Shown piece by piece: positions 25,420 to 34,109 of a stretch of DNA of 38,376 nt (positions are counted from its first letter, which is position 1; the number at the start of each line of letters is the position of its first letter). Both the position numbers and the translations under genes were made by a program. The notes beneath the pieces are model-generated. The model worked only from the letters and a program-made list of their open reading frames with translations, was not told the origin of the DNA and made no database searches. Source of the DNA: an uncultured Alphaproteobacteria bacterium (GTDB taxonomy: Bacteria; Pseudomonadota; Alphaproteobacteria; Caulobacterales; Aquidulcibacteraceae). The stretch lies in contig CADEDG010000013.1 in assembly GCA_902826035.1 (NCBI GenBank), positions 1-38,376 of the forward strand, given 5' to 3'.

Positions 25420-26177
25420 GGCGCAAGCGCCGCTTCGTGCGCATCCGGCTTCGAGACCTTGCGTTCGGGAGCAGGTTCGATCACCGGCGCGCCAGAGAGG
25501 CGGTCGGCTTCGGCGCTGATCCGGTTGAGCTCCTGCTCCAGTTTGAGGCGACACGCTTCCAAGGTCGCCGCGTCGGCGTCCAGCGGCGGCGGCGGGATCG
25601 GGTCGGCCCACACCAAAGCGCCAGGTCCGAACGGCAGCGGCAGGATGAACCGGTCCCATGACCCAAACACGATGCGCCAGCGAGTCGACCAGGCCATCGG
25701 CAGCATCGGCGCCTGCGCCAGCCGCGCTACATTCACGGGCCCGAGCCGCGCCCGCATGCGTGGGCCGCGCGGCCCGTCGGGCGTCAAGCCGGCGGTGCGT
25801 CCGGATTCGATGAGGCGGATCAGTTCTCGTCCAGCCTCGAACCCGCCCTTGTCTGCGCCGCCCTTGGCCGCGGAGCCGCGGACGGGCTGCGCCCCCACCA
25901 TGCGTGCCGCGTTCGCCGCGATCTCGCCCTCGCGTGAGCGCGAGATTAGGAACAGGGCTTTGTTCGCCCCCTTGGGGCGCCACATTTGGTGCGCCTGTGG
26001 GAAGCGGCCATGCCAGACGCAGAGGATCAGTCTGGTGCGCTCGCGCCAGAACGGCTCGGCGGCGGCCCGGTTCACCGACTTCCATCGCGTGGTCGCAGCC
26101 GTAAACAGCATATAAAGGCCGATCGTGCGCCCGATCAGGAACTGGACGATTGAATTGCCAAGAATTGACTTCAGCAT
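25416..26177 (-). CDS. DUF374 lysophospholipid acyltransferase family protein
   Basis: A 253-residue protein with a hydrophobic N-terminus (FLIGRTIGLYMLFTAATTRW), then VWHGRF, FLISRSREGEIAA, GSAAKGGADKGG and TPDGPRGPR, typical of the DUF374 group of the LPLAT superfamily. The group is commonly encoded next to waaA and msbA in alphaproteobacteria, which suggests a role in envelope lipid or lipid A acylation. The ATG at 26177 was chosen because the hydrophobic N-terminus follows at once. It is the first gene of the waaA-lpxK-acyltransferase run. Confidence 0.87.
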   Translation of the reverse strand: MLKSILGNSIVQFLIGRTIGLYMLFTAATTRWKSVNRAAAEPFWRERTRLILCVWHGRFPQAHQMWRPKGANKALFLISRSREGEIAANAARMVGAQPVRGSAAKGGADKGGFEAGRELIRLIESGRTAGLTPDGPRGPRMRARLGPVNVARLAQAPMLPMAWSTRWRIVFGSWDRFILPLPFGPGALVWADPIPPPPLDADAATLEACRLKLEQELNRISAEADRLSGAPVIEPAPERKVSKPDAHEAALAP

Positions 26178-26279
26178 AGGGCGCGATCGATCCGGAACAC
26201 CGCGCTTTCGCGACGCGGCCCGCCCCCTTATAGGAGGCGACCGCCGCTTCGCGCCAGCAGCCGATTGAGTTCTATTCCC

Positions 26280-26963
26280 ATGTCCAAGGGCGCATCCGCC
26301 GACCGGTTCGACCTCGCCACCGCCGACGGGCGGCGTCGGGCTAAGCGCGATCTGATTTGGGCCGATCACGGCTTCCTGCGAACGCGATTCTCGAATTTCC
26401 ATTGGATCGAGCCAGGAAGTATGGCGCGCGCCAATCAACCCTCGCCTAAGGCGGTCGCGCGCTACGCCGATCTGGGGTTCAAGACCATCCTCAATCTGCG
26501 CGGTCCATCCAAGACCGGCTATTACGCGCTGGAACGCGAAGCGTGCGCCGCCCATGGGATCGCCATGATCGATGCGCGGATGCATTCGCGCGAACCCCCC
26601 AGCCGCGAACAGGTACGCGAGGCCAAGCGCTTGTTCGAGACCATCGAGTACCCAGCCTTGATGCATTGCAAATCCGGCGCTGACCGCGCCGGCGTGATGG
26701 CCGTGCTCTACAAACACTTCAAGATGGGCGCGCCGATCGCCGAGGCCATGGAGCAATTGCGCCTCAAATATCTGCACGTAAAAGCCGGCAAGACCGGCAT
26801 GATCGACCATTTCTTCGAAGTCTATCTCGCCGAAGGCGCGCCGGCCGGGAAAAGCTTCCTCAATTGGGTTGAGGAAGATTACGACAAGGCGGCGGTGAAG
26901 AGCTCTTTCATGAGCGTCTGGTGGGCCAACATCTTGGTGGACAAGATTTTGCGGCGCGAGTGA
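26280..26963 (+). CDS. Tyrosine/dual-specificity phosphatase-like protein
   Basis: A ~227-residue protein with the cysteine phosphatase P-loop HCKSGADRAGVM (HCX5R) near residue 135, preceded by ARYADLGFKTILNLRG, typical of bacterial DSP-like phosphatases. Conserved acidic and aromatic residues fit the family. ATG 26280 is taken; TTG 26265 is an alternative. It is on the plus strand inside a minus-strand LPS block, divergent from the DUF374 acyltransferase and convergent with the toxin gene. A role on phosphorylated envelope precursors is possible but unproven. Confidence 0.85.
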   Translation: MSKGASADRFDLATADGRRRAKRDLIWADHGFLRTRFSNFHWIEPGSMARANQPSPKAVARYADLGFKTILNLRGPSKTGYYALEREACAAHGIAMIDARMHSREPPSREQVREAKRLFETIEYPALMHCKSGADRAGVMAVLYKHFKMGAPIAEAMEQLRLKYLHVKAGKTGMIDHFFEVYLAEGAPAGKSFLNWVEEDYDKAAVKSSFMSVWWANILVDKILRRE

Positions 26964-26980
26964 TATCGCGGGAGCAGTGG

Positions 26981-27259
26981 CTAACGCCGCTGTTGGCGAT
27001 GATGGAACACGGCCAGAACGTGAACCTCGTCGGCGACAATTTCGTAAACCAAAATGTAGGGGTAACGCGTGAGTATGAACTCACGCAACCCTGGCTCTGG
27101 GCATGCTAGGCCAAGTTCAGGCGATGTCTCGAGCGAGAGCGCCGCCTTGCGTATGTATTCAACGACACGGACAGCGGAACGAGCGCTGTCAGCAGAGATG
27201 TAGTCAGCGATGGCGTCAAGATCATCGAGCGCTCGATCATCCCAAACCAGCCGCTTCAC
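26981..27259 (-). CDS. RelE/ParE family toxin
   Basis: A 92-residue protein: KRLVWDDRALDDLDAIADYIS, ARSAVRVVEYIRKAA, LGLACPEPGLREFILTRYPYILVYEI and VHVLAVFHHRQQRR. This is the standard ParE/RelE fold with the basic C-terminal strand. ParE members poison gyrase and RelE members cleave mRNA; the C-terminus with HHRQQRR is of the ParE/plasmid-stabilisation type. The start overlaps the antitoxin stop by ATGA, as in most type II modules, where the antitoxin gene comes first and autoregulates. Confidence 0.9.
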   Translation of the reverse strand: MKRLVWDDRALDDLDAIADYISADSARSAVRVVEYIRKAALSLETSPELGLACPEPGLREFILTRYPYILVYEIVADEVHVLAVFHHRQQRR

Positions 27260-27480
27260 GCGAGGCGTGCTAGCAACTGATCGATGCGGCTCGCGTCACC
27301 GGGTTTGAAACCGTCTGCGCGGCGGCGGCGAATTTCCGCCAATTGTTCCGCACTTAGCGCGGATCGGCCAGGCGCGCCTTGGATCGCTTCCGCCAATTCC
27401 AGCACCATGTCAGCGACCTCATCGCGGCGGTCCGCGGGAAGGGCCTCCATCGCTTTGATCGCTGTCTCAATCTTACCCAC
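27256..27480 (-). CDS. Type II antitoxin partner of the ParE-like toxin
   Basis: A 74-residue protein starting at GTG 27480 behind TTTGGAG, though the frame is open to 27543. It reads ETAIKAMEALPADRRDEVADMV, then a C-terminal LSAEQLAEIRRRRADGFKPGD and DQLLARLA. The C-terminal half is typical of antitoxins that wrap their ParE partner. The N-terminal half should form the DNA-binding/dimer part, but I cannot place its fold with certainty. It lies 60 nt after msbA on the same strand. Confidence 0.82.
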   Translation of the reverse strand: MGKIETAIKAMEALPADRRDEVADMVLELAEAIQGAPGRSALSAEQLAEIRRRRADGFKPGDASRIDQLLARLA

Positions 27481-27539
27481 GGGCAGGCTCCAAATGGCAA
27501 AGCAATATTGCATCAGTCGGTGAGTGCGGCAAGCGCGCA

Positions 27540-29291
27540 TCACCCACCGCCGCCGTGATCCTGAAACTGCAGCTTGGCTAGGCGCGCATAGCGGCCGCCC
27601 TTGGCCATCAGCTCATCGTGCGCGCCGATTTCGACGATGCGGCCTTCCTCAAGCACGATGATGCGATCGGCGTTGCGCACGGTGGCGAGCCGGTGCGCGA
27701 TGACCAGCACAGTGCGGCCGTGCGAGAGGCGGGCCAGCGCCTGCTGCACCTGGCGTTCGCTCTCGGCGTCCAGCGCGCTGGTGGCTTCATCCAATAACAA
27801 AATCGGGGCGTCGCGCAGAAAGGCGCGCGCTAGCGCGATCCGCTGTCGCTCACCGCCCGAGAGCTTGCCACCGCGTTCGCCAACTTGCGCGCCATACCCT
27901 TGGGGTAGCGCCATGATAAAATCATGCGCGGCGGCGGCTCCGGCGGCTTCTTCTATCTCAGCGTGCGTGGCCTCTGCGCGGCCGAGCGCGATATTGGCGC
28001 GGATGCTGTCGTTGAACAGCACGGCTTCCTGCGAAACCAACGCGATCGCAGCGCGCAGGCTGGCGACGGTGACATCGCGAACGTCCTGACCGTCGATGCG
28101 CACCGCGCCGTCGCTGACGTCATAGAGACGCGGCAACAGGTTGAAGATAGTGGACTTGCCTGCGCCCGAGGGACCTACGAGCGCCACCGTCTCCCCACGT
28201 TTGACCGAGAAACTGACGTTTGCAATCGCCGGAGCGTCGCCATAGGCGAAGCTCACGTCCTCGAACGAGATGGCGGCTTCCTTGATCGCGATCACCTTGG
28301 CGCCGGGCTTGTCATTGATGCTGGTGGGTTCTTCCAGCAGCGTGAAGATGCGCCCTAGTGCTGCCTTCGCTTCGTTGAGTACTGTGTTGAAATTTGAGAG
28401 CGAACGCGCTGCCGGCGTGGCGATGGCGATGGCGCCGACGATGCCCAAGAGATCGCCGAACGTCATTTGCTCCGCGGCGATGCGAAGGCCTGCCGCGTAG
28501 AGCACACCGCCCAGCGCGACGCCGCCGACAATTTCCAGCACCGGCTCGCTGCGTGCGCGGTTGCGCGCGAGCTTCATTGCGAATTTGCGGCGTTCTTCGA
28601 AGGCGGCGTTGGCGCGCGTGCTTTCGCGACCTTCCAAACCGTAGGTTTTTACGAACCGCGCGACAGCAAAGATTTCCGAGAGCAGCGCCGACAACGTTCC
28701 TAATTGTTGCTGCGCGCCTTCAGTCTGGCGCCGGGCGCGCCCGGCGATGGCCGCCAGCGGCCCGATGGCGAACAGAAAAACTCCAGCCAACACGAGCGTC
28801 AGCACCCAGTCGAACCACACCATCAACCCGATCGCGCCGACCATGGTGAGCGCGTCGCGGATCATCACTTGCCCGCCGCGCACCAGTCCCTCGGCGATGA
28901 CGTTGATGTCGTTGGTGAAACGCGACACCAATTGCCCCGGCGCTTCGCGGGCGTGGCGGGCGAAATCGACGTTCATCAGTTTGGCGAACATGGCGCCTTG
29001 CAGGTCGCGCAGAACCCGCAGCGCAATCCCTTGCGAGAGCATGGATTGGACGAAAATGGCGCCCGCGCGCACGCTGGTCGCGCCCAATACCAGAATCGGA
29101 ACCGCTGCGATCGCCTCCATGTCGCCGGCGCCGATGGCTTCCGTCGTGAACTTCAAAATCCAGGCATAAGACGCGCCAGCGATTGCGACCAACGCCAGCA
29201 CTGGCGCAAGCACGAGGATATCGCGCCAGTAACGGGCGAGGTAATCCTTGGCGAGTCTGCGTAGCAGTCCTGTCGGCGGCGGCGATTTCAC
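27540..29291 (-). CDS. msbA: MsbA-type lipid A export ABC transporter
   Basis: A 583-residue half-transporter, permease then ATPase, that flips lipid A core across the inner membrane with ATP. Six membrane helices occupy about residues 20-310. The nucleotide-binding domain has Walker A GPSGAGKST, Q-loop SQEAVLF, signature LSGGERQRIALARAFL, Walker B ILLLDEATSALD and the switch His in IAHRLATV. The assignment to MsbA rather than another exporter rests on the ABCB-type layout plus the nearby DUF374 acyltransferase, waaA and lpxK. Its start overlaps the stop of the DUF4170 gene by ATGA. Confidence 0.88.
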   Translation of the reverse strand: MKSPPPTGLLRRLAKDYLARYWRDILVLAPVLALVAIAGASYAWILKFTTEAIGAGDMEAIAAVPILVLGATSVRAGAIFVQSMLSQGIALRVLRDLQGAMFAKLMNVDFARHAREAPGQLVSRFTNDINVIAEGLVRGGQVMIRDALTMVGAIGLMVWFDWVLTLVLAGVFLFAIGPLAAIAGRARRQTEGAQQQLGTLSALLSEIFAVARFVKTYGLEGRESTRANAAFEERRKFAMKLARNRARSEPVLEIVGGVALGGVLYAAGLRIAAEQMTFGDLLGIVGAIAIATPAARSLSNFNTVLNEAKAALGRIFTLLEEPTSINDKPGAKVIAIKEAAISFEDVSFAYGDAPAIANVSFSVKRGETVALVGPSGAGKSTIFNLLPRLYDVSDGAVRIDGQDVRDVTVASLRAAIALVSQEAVLFNDSIRANIALGRAEATHAEIEEAAGAAAAHDFIMALPQGYGAQVGERGGKLSGGERQRIALARAFLRDAPILLLDEATSALDAESERQVQQALARLSHGRTVLVIAHRLATVRNADRIIVLEEGRIVEIGAHDELMAKGGRYARLAKLQFQDHGGGG

Positions 29292-29527
29292 ATTTCGCCT
29301 TCGGGGTCTTCGCCGGGGTCGAGCAGGCGGTGGGCGTGAATGATGAAATAGCGCATGCGCGCGTTATCGACGGTGCGTTGCGCAGCGCCTTTCCAGGCAT
29401 CGTAAGCGGCGGTGTAATTGGGGTAGGCGCCGACGAAATGGAGTGCCTCCAGATCCTCGAACTCCGGACGGTCAAGCTCCTTCAATTCGCCGCCGACGAC
29501 GAGGTGGAGCAATTGGCGTTGAGGCAT
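29288..29527 (-). CDS. DUF4170 domain-containing protein
   Basis: A 79-residue protein with LLHLVVGGELKELD, FEDLEALHFVGAYPNYTAAYDAWKG and NARMRYFIIHAHRLLDP, the DUF4170 signature. Function unknown. The family typically sits between a CysQ-like phosphatase and an MsbA-type transporter in alphaproteobacteria, as it does here, with a 4-nt overlap to msbA and a 6-nt gap from the upstream gene. Confidence 0.85.
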   Translation of the reverse strand: MPQRQLLHLVVGGELKELDRPEFEDLEALHFVGAYPNYTAAYDAWKGAAQRTVDNARMRYFIIHAHRLLDPGEDPEGEM

Positions 29528-29533
29528 CGGATT

Positions 29534-30346
29534 TCAACTCGCGGCGCGCGGATCGGGTGAACCGCTTGTACGCTCAATTATCAGAGGGTGAAGCCGGGCG
29601 CCAGCCGCCGCCAGACCCGGAATTTTCGGTGAAACCTGATTGAACACGAGTGGTTCGCCCCACAAATCGCTGACCGCCCCGCCAGCAGCGGCCACGATCG
29701 CCGCGCCCGCGGCCACATCCCATTCATGCTTGAAACCGAACAGGGTTGCGGCGTCGGCCTGGGCGGCCGCCGTGGCCGCGAGCCGATAGGCGATCGAGCG
29801 GCGTTGTGAGAATTCAAGGCTCGGCCCTGGCGAGCGCCACAGCGCTTCCGCTGCCCGGTTCTTTGGAGCGAACACGCGCGCGCCCAACAAATCGCTGCGC
29901 TCGCTGACGCGGATTGGCGCTCCGTCAAGGGTGGCGCTATGGCCAGGCGCGCCGACGAACATTTCCTCGGTGACCGGGTTGTGAATCACGCCCGCGATTG
30001 CACGGCCGTCAGCGACGATTCCGATGCTGATGGTGAATTCCGGGATCTTGCGGATCAGCGCCACGGTGCCGTCGATCGGATCGAGCATGAACACGCGCGC
30101 TTTGCCACGGCGCTGGGCGTAGTCGTCCGGCGTTTCCTCCGACAGCCAGCCATAATCCGGTCGCGCGCTCTGCAGCCGTTCGGCGAGCAGCGCATTGACC
30201 GCACGGTCCACATTTGTCACCGGGCTGCCGTCGCGCTTGGAGACGATCTCGAGCGGCTTGCCGATCAGCTCACGCGCCAGCGCCCCGGCGTCGCGCGCGG
30301 CCGTTTCGAGAAGGGCGAGTTCAGACGCCGCCGATTGCAAGGTCAT
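29534..30346 (-). CDS. cysQ: CysQ-like 3'(2'),5'-bisphosphate nucleotidase / inositol monophosphatase family
   Basis: A 270-residue Mg-dependent phosphatase of the inositol monophosphatase fold. Metal-site motifs are WLSEETPDD (Glu), MLDPIDGT (DPIDGT) and HEWDVAAGAAIV (WDxAAG). The KRDGSPVTNVDRAVN N-terminal block is characteristic of CysQ. It probably hydrolyses adenosine 3',5'-bisphosphate from sulphate assimilation, though an inositol phosphate substrate cannot be excluded. It overlaps the 3' end of the pmbA gene by 26 nt. Confidence 0.87.
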   Translation of the reverse strand: MTLQSAASELALLETAARDAGALARELIGKPLEIVSKRDGSPVTNVDRAVNALLAERLQSARPDYGWLSEETPDDYAQRRGKARVFMLDPIDGTVALIRKIPEFTISIGIVADGRAIAGVIHNPVTEEMFVGAPGHSATLDGAPIRVSERSDLLGARVFAPKNRAAEALWRSPGPSLEFSQRRSIAYRLAATAAAQADAATLFGFKHEWDVAAGAAIVAAAGGAVSDLWGEPLVFNQVSPKIPGLAAAGARLHPLIIERTSGSPDPRAAS

Positions 30347-31679
30347 CGACTAGCAAACTCGGAATCTCCAACGCGCCGCGGTCGTCGAGGTCGCCGCCGC
30401 AGACCAGGCGCGCATAGATGTCGAGTAGGTTGCCCGCCACCGTCACTTCGCTGACCGGATGAACCAGTTCGCCGCGCTCGAACCAGAAGCCGGCCACACC
30501 CACCGACCAATCGCCGTTGTTCATGTTCAGCGAAGGCGAGAACATGTCGGTGATCAATAGGCCCTTGCCGGCGTCCGCCATCAAGGCTGCAAGATCGCCG
30601 GCTCCCGGTTTCACGAACAAATTCGCTGCGGCTATCCCCGGCGGGCCGCCGTGGCCGGAAGTAGCGTGGCCGTTCGGCTCAAGCCCTAATTGCCGGGCGG
30701 CGGAGGCGTTGAGCATCCATGTCGTCACCACGCCGTCGTCGATCAAGTTGACCGCTGACACCGCGCCGCCTTCGCCGTCAAACTGGCGGCTGCCCATACC
30801 GCGCACGACGTAAGGGTCCTCACGCAGCTGGAAGCCCGCGGGAAACACGCGCTGACCCAGCTTGTCCTTCAGGAATGAAACGCCGCGCGCCACCGAAGTT
30901 CCAGAAATCGCGCCAAGCAATGGCGAGAGCATGCGTCCGGCCAGCCGGTTCTCGAAAAGCACCGCCGCCTTCTGGCTTTCAACCTTACGCGCGCCAAGCC
31001 GACGCGCCGTGCGTTCGCCCGCGATCTTGCCGATAAGTTCAGCGCCAGGGAGATCGGCGAAGAAGCGCTTGGTGCGCCACTCGTAGTCGCGCTCCATGTC
31101 GTCGTCTTTTCCCGCGATCGGCTGAGCGCCCAGGCTGTACGAGGTGGCGCGCTCGGCGCCGGCGAAACCGTCCGAGGTGGCGTAGGCGAAAGTGGAGACC
31201 TCGTAGGAGGCGCCGCCGCCGCCGGAATTGGAGATGCCAGGTATCGCCAACGAGGCGGACTCGCAGGCTTGTGCGAGTTCAAGCAATTGGGCGGGGCTTG
31301 GGCGCGCCGCGTCGGCTTGCTCCAGATCCCGCGCGACCGCGGTGGCGCGGTAGCGCGCATCCAGCAAGCCGCAATACGGGTCCTCTGGCGCGGCGCGCGC
31401 CATTGCAACGGTGCGCTCTGCCAGCGCCTGCAGTCCGCTTGCCGACAAATCGGTCGAGGATGCCGAGGCTTGCTGCTTGCCGATGAACGCGCGCAGCGCC
31501 ACCGAGCGGCCTTCCTCGCGCTCCATTCCCTCCAATTCGCCCATCCGGACCTCGGCGGACACCGCGTCGCGCGCCGCAAGCGAGGCCTCGGAGGAGTCGG
31601 CGCCGGCTCGGCGGGCGTAGTCGATTAAGGCCGAGAGGGCGGTTTGGGAATCAGCGTCGAAGGCCATGGCCCGGAACAT
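30321..31679 (-). CDS. pmbA: PmbA/TldE family metalloprotease subunit
   Basis: A ~450-residue cytoplasmic protein of the TldD/PmbA family. Visible blocks include ARRLGARKVESQKAAVLFEN, SPLLGAISGTSVARG, DDGVVTTWMLNASAARQLG and SGHGGPPGI, with the late GDWSVGVAGFWFERGELVHPVSEVTVAGN. No HExxxH zinc motif is seen, as expected of the PmbA/TldE partner, which works with TldD to degrade modified peptides and antitoxins. The start is either ATG 31679 or ATG 31667; neither has a strong ribosome site. First gene of the minus-strand block. Confidence 0.9.
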   Translation of the reverse strand: MFRAMAFDADSQTALSALIDYARRAGADSSEASLAARDAVSAEVRMGELEGMEREEGRSVALRAFIGKQQASASSTDLSASGLQALAERTVAMARAAPEDPYCGLLDARYRATAVARDLEQADAARPSPAQLLELAQACESASLAIPGISNSGGGGASYEVSTFAYATSDGFAGAERATSYSLGAQPIAGKDDDMERDYEWRTKRFFADLPGAELIGKIAGERTARRLGARKVESQKAAVLFENRLAGRMLSPLLGAISGTSVARGVSFLKDKLGQRVFPAGFQLREDPYVVRGMGSRQFDGEGGAVSAVNLIDDGVVTTWMLNASAARQLGLEPNGHATSGHGGPPGIAAANLFVKPGAGDLAALMADAGKGLLITDMFSPSLNMNNGDWSVGVAGFWFERGELVHPVSEVTVAGNLLDIYARLVCGGDLDDRGALEIPSLLVDDLAIGGV

Positions 31680-31722
31680 GGGGGGTTAGGCGCCGGTCGG
31701 CAATTCCCTTGCTGGTATTGTA

Positions 31723-32130
31723 CTACCGGCCAAGCTGCTGGGTGAGCCCCGCCCAGATGAGCCCGCCCCCGATCAGGACAAACGAAAGCCAGGTGACGGC
31801 CGTCCCGAGCCGGCGCGCGAGGTTCAGTGTTCCGGTGTGCAGCCCGAAGCCGTGGATAATTCTGCCGCCGGTCAAAGAAATTCCCGAGGCGTGCAAAAGC
31901 CAAAGCGGCGAGCCCTCGAACAACGCCAGCAAGACGATGCCAACGAGGCCGGCAGGGATGTATTCGGCGGCGTTGGCATGGGCGCGAATGGCTCTGGCGA
32001 AGTCGGAATTGCCGCCGTCGCCCAACGTGATCTTGTGGCGCTGCCGGCCTGCCACCACCAAATAGGCGAGGACCAGCAACAACAAGATGTTAACTCCCGC
32101 ATAAAGCGCGGCGATCTCGAGACGCAGCAT
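31723..32130 (-). CDS. MAPEG family membrane protein
   Basis: A 135-residue protein with four hydrophobic helices. Key blocks are LLLVLAYLVVAGRQRHKITLGDGG, FARAIRAHANAAEYIPAGLVGIVLLAL and GRIIHGFGLHTG. The RAHxNxxEY motif is the MAPEG (glutathione-dependent membrane enzyme) signature, closest in size to YecN-like bacterial members. A CAAGGAG site precedes the ATG. Substrate unknown. Confidence 0.88.
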   Translation of the reverse strand: MLRLEIAALYAGVNILLLLVLAYLVVAGRQRHKITLGDGGNSDFARAIRAHANAAEYIPAGLVGIVLLALFEGSPLWLLHASGISLTGGRIIHGFGLHTGTLNLARRLGTAVTWLSFVLIGGGLIWAGLTQQLGR

Positions 32131-32285
32131 GGTCGCTCCTTGACGTGGACTCAGGGGCGATAAGCTAGAACTTACCGGCGGGTTGCTTCAATCATTTGTT
32201 TTTGTTTCGGAAACCGCGTGTTCATTGGCTTCGTGCATAAGTGGCGTCAACAAGATGCCTCGAAGGCAATAGGGTTGGTGTTGCG

Positions 32286-32447
32286 ATGGACGCAGGTGGT
32301 TGGAGCGTCACATTTGCGGTGTTCGCGGCGATCTCGGGTTTGGGCCTGACGATCGCCGCGATAGCCTTGTGGCGTCGCGCGGATCAATTGAGCGGCCTCG
32401 AGTTCGACGGCGGCTACAACGCGCTCGCCCCCGCAGTCGACCATTAA
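32286..32447 (+). CDS. Small single-pass membrane protein
   Basis: A 53-residue ORF from ATG 32286 (open from 32241). It has one strong hydrophobic helix, VTFAVFAAISGLGLTIAAIALW, followed by RRADQLSG and a short polar tail. Ribosome site weak. It ends 4 nt into the convergent methyltransferase gene. Composition supports a real small membrane protein but there is no family to confirm it. Confidence 0.45.
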   Translation: MDAGGWSVTFAVFAAISGLGLTIAAIALWRRADQLSGLEFDGGYNALAPAVDH

Positions 32448-33088
32448 GCGATACGCCACACGGCGGCGCGCTTGAGTTCACAATCCTCCAAGTCCCGCGT
32501 CACAGGAATGTCGTAGGCGGCGACCTGCGTGAGCTTGTCGCGCGGAAGGTAAGCGCGTCCCGGGTCGCCGATCAGCACGGTCTTGCCTTGGCGCTGCAGG
32601 TCATGCAGCCATGCGAGTAGCGGCGGCGCGACATCGCGGTCGTAAAACAAGTCGCCGACGAGAATAACCTCGGCGCGCGTGGGTTGGCCCACAGGATCGA
32701 CACAGATGATCTCCACGCTCACACCGTTGAGCGCGGCGTTCAAACGAGTTGCCTGCGCAGCGAACGCGTCGATATCGGCAGCGATTGTGCTAGTAGCGCC
32801 TGCCTTCATCGCAGCGATGGCGACAAGCCCCGAGCCGGAAGCGACATCGAGCACACGCTTGCCGGCGACGAGCGCTGGATTGTCGAGCACATAGCGCGCC
32901 AGCGCCTGCCCGCCAGCCCAAGCGAACGCCCAGAACGGCGGCGGCAGACCAAGTTCGCCAAGCTGTTCTTCTGTGAGCTGCCACAAGGCGACCGCGTCGT
33001 CGGCCAGGTGCAACCTAAGCTCCGGCACATGGCTGGGCGCGAGAGCGCGCGTATGCTCGCGGATGAAGGCGGGGATGTCGGCGATCAT
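32444..33088 (-). CDS. ETF-beta lysine methyltransferase-like class I SAM methyltransferase
   Basis: A 214-residue protein with PPPFWAFAWAGGQALARYVLD followed by the SAM-binding motif GKRVLDVASGSGLVAIAA, then AADIDAFAAQATRLNAALN and AEVILVGDLFYDRDV. The PFWAFAWAGG segment and overall size match bacterial homologues of METTL20, which trimethylate the beta subunit of electron-transfer flavoprotein; confusion with PrmA-type enzymes is possible. The ATG overlaps the stop of the desaturase gene by ATGA, so the two are coupled. Confidence 0.82.
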   Translation of the reverse strand: MIADIPAFIREHTRALAPSHVPELRLHLADDAVALWQLTEEQLGELGLPPPFWAFAWAGGQALARYVLDNPALVAGKRVLDVASGSGLVAIAAMKAGATSTIAADIDAFAAQATRLNAALNGVSVEIICVDPVGQPTRAEVILVGDLFYDRDVAPPLLAWLHDLQRQGKTVLIGDPGRAYLPRDKLTQVAAYDIPVTRDLEDCELKRAAVWRIA

Positions 33089-34011
33089 GCTGGCGCGGCT
33101 TGTCTGAGCACGCTCACATAGCCCCCGGCGATCCTCATGCGCGCGCCATAGCCTTTCGTCATCAGCAGTTGGTGCATGCGTTGCAAATTGTAGCACGGGA
33201 CGTGCATGAACACGTGGTGCTCGCCGTGGTAGTGCACCCAATACGGCGCGACCAACAATCGCTCGATCGGGTTAGCGAGCGTGGTGCGCGCGTGGGTGAA
33301 GGGGTCATCGCGGGTGTCCACCGCCGCATGCTCGCCAATATTGCGCAGTCGTGTGACGAGCGGAAACCAGGTCGCCATCGGCGCGATCCAAAGTACCGGA
33401 TAAGTCCACCAATATCCAGCGAAGGTCAGCGCCAATAGCAGCGTCGCATTGAGTTTGAGAAAGTTGTTCGCTTGCGCATCCGCTGTAACATTGGCCCCCG
33501 CGCGCGTTTCCAAGCGCCGCTTCGCCAACAACGGCGCGATGCGTTGTTTGAAGAAAGTCTGTCCGGTCAGGTCGCGTCCGATCTTGCGCCAGAGCGAGGC
33601 GCGGGAAATCGGAAAAGGCGCAGAGAGGCCAAGGTCAGGATCTTCGGGCTGTTCGGTGTAGCGATGGTGCTTCAGATGGTAGGCGCGGTACGCGTCAAGC
33701 CGTGCGCCAACGGGCGCAGCGCACAGCCACTCGCCCACCCAATCATTGATCTTGGCGTTGGGATGCAGCGCGCCGTGAGCGGCGTCATGCATCAAGATCG
33801 CCAGGCCCAATTGCCGCGCGCCGATGAGCATCACCGCCAGCAGGTAGGTCAGCGGATTTGGCCAAAGAACGAACATCGCGCCCGCTGCGGCGATTAAGCC
33901 CCAGGCGCCGGCGACGCACGCCAGTCCGCGCCAGGATGAACGCGCAGAAACGCTCGCCCATTCTTCGGCGGAAAACACCTCTTTCGGATCGATGCGGGCG
34001 ACAGCGGGCAC
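33085..34011 (-). CDS. Fatty acid desaturase family protein
   Basis: An integral membrane di-iron desaturase of ~308 residues (324 if it begins at TTG 34059). The three histidine boxes are HDAAHG, HLKHHRYTE and HGEHHVFMHVP. Hydrophobic helix pairs lie before the first box and between the second and third. Oxygen is required for the reaction. The GTG at 34011 lies within a few bases of the predicted transcription start from a TAGAAT -10 element (34019-34024), so a leaderless mRNA or a slightly downstream start is possible. Regulated probably by the FNR-type box at 34050-34063. Confidence 0.85.
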   Translation of the reverse strand: MPAVARIDPKEVFSAEEWASVSARSSWRGLACVAGAWGLIAAAGAMFVLWPNPLTYLLAVMLIGARQLGLAILMHDAAHGALHPNAKINDWVGEWLCAAPVGARLDAYRAYHLKHHRYTEQPEDPDLGLSAPFPISRASLWRKIGRDLTGQTFFKQRIAPLLAKRRLETRAGANVTADAQANNFLKLNATLLLALTFAGYWWTYPVLWIAPMATWFPLVTRLRNIGEHAAVDTRDDPFTHARTTLANPIERLLVAPYWVHYHGEHHVFMHVPCYNLQRMHQLLMTKGYGARMRIAGGYVSVLRQAAPA

Positions 34012-34049
34012 GGGGCAAATTCTATCACGAATTGCCGGGTCCGGCAGGG

Positions 34050-34063
34050 TTGATTGCAATCAA
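34050..34063. promoter_or_regulatory. FNR/FixK-type binding site
   Basis: TTGATTGCAATCAA is a perfect 14-bp palindrome that matches the FNR/Anr/FixK consensus TTGAT-N4-ATCAA exactly. On the minus strand it is centred ~44 bp upstream of the start predicted from TAGAAT at 34019-34024, near the classical activator position. On the plus strand it lies ~47 bp before the DUF2892 ATG. Confidence 0.75.
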
Positions 34064-34109
34064 AGCCGAGGCGGTCGGCGCAGGTTACCCCACGCCCTGG
34101 AGGTGAGCC

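Noticed and set aside
25420..26085. N-terminal extension of waaA by 222 codons
   Set aside because: It is a shadow of the DUF374 acyltransferase in another frame; WaaA family length and the GTGA overlap fix the start at 25419.
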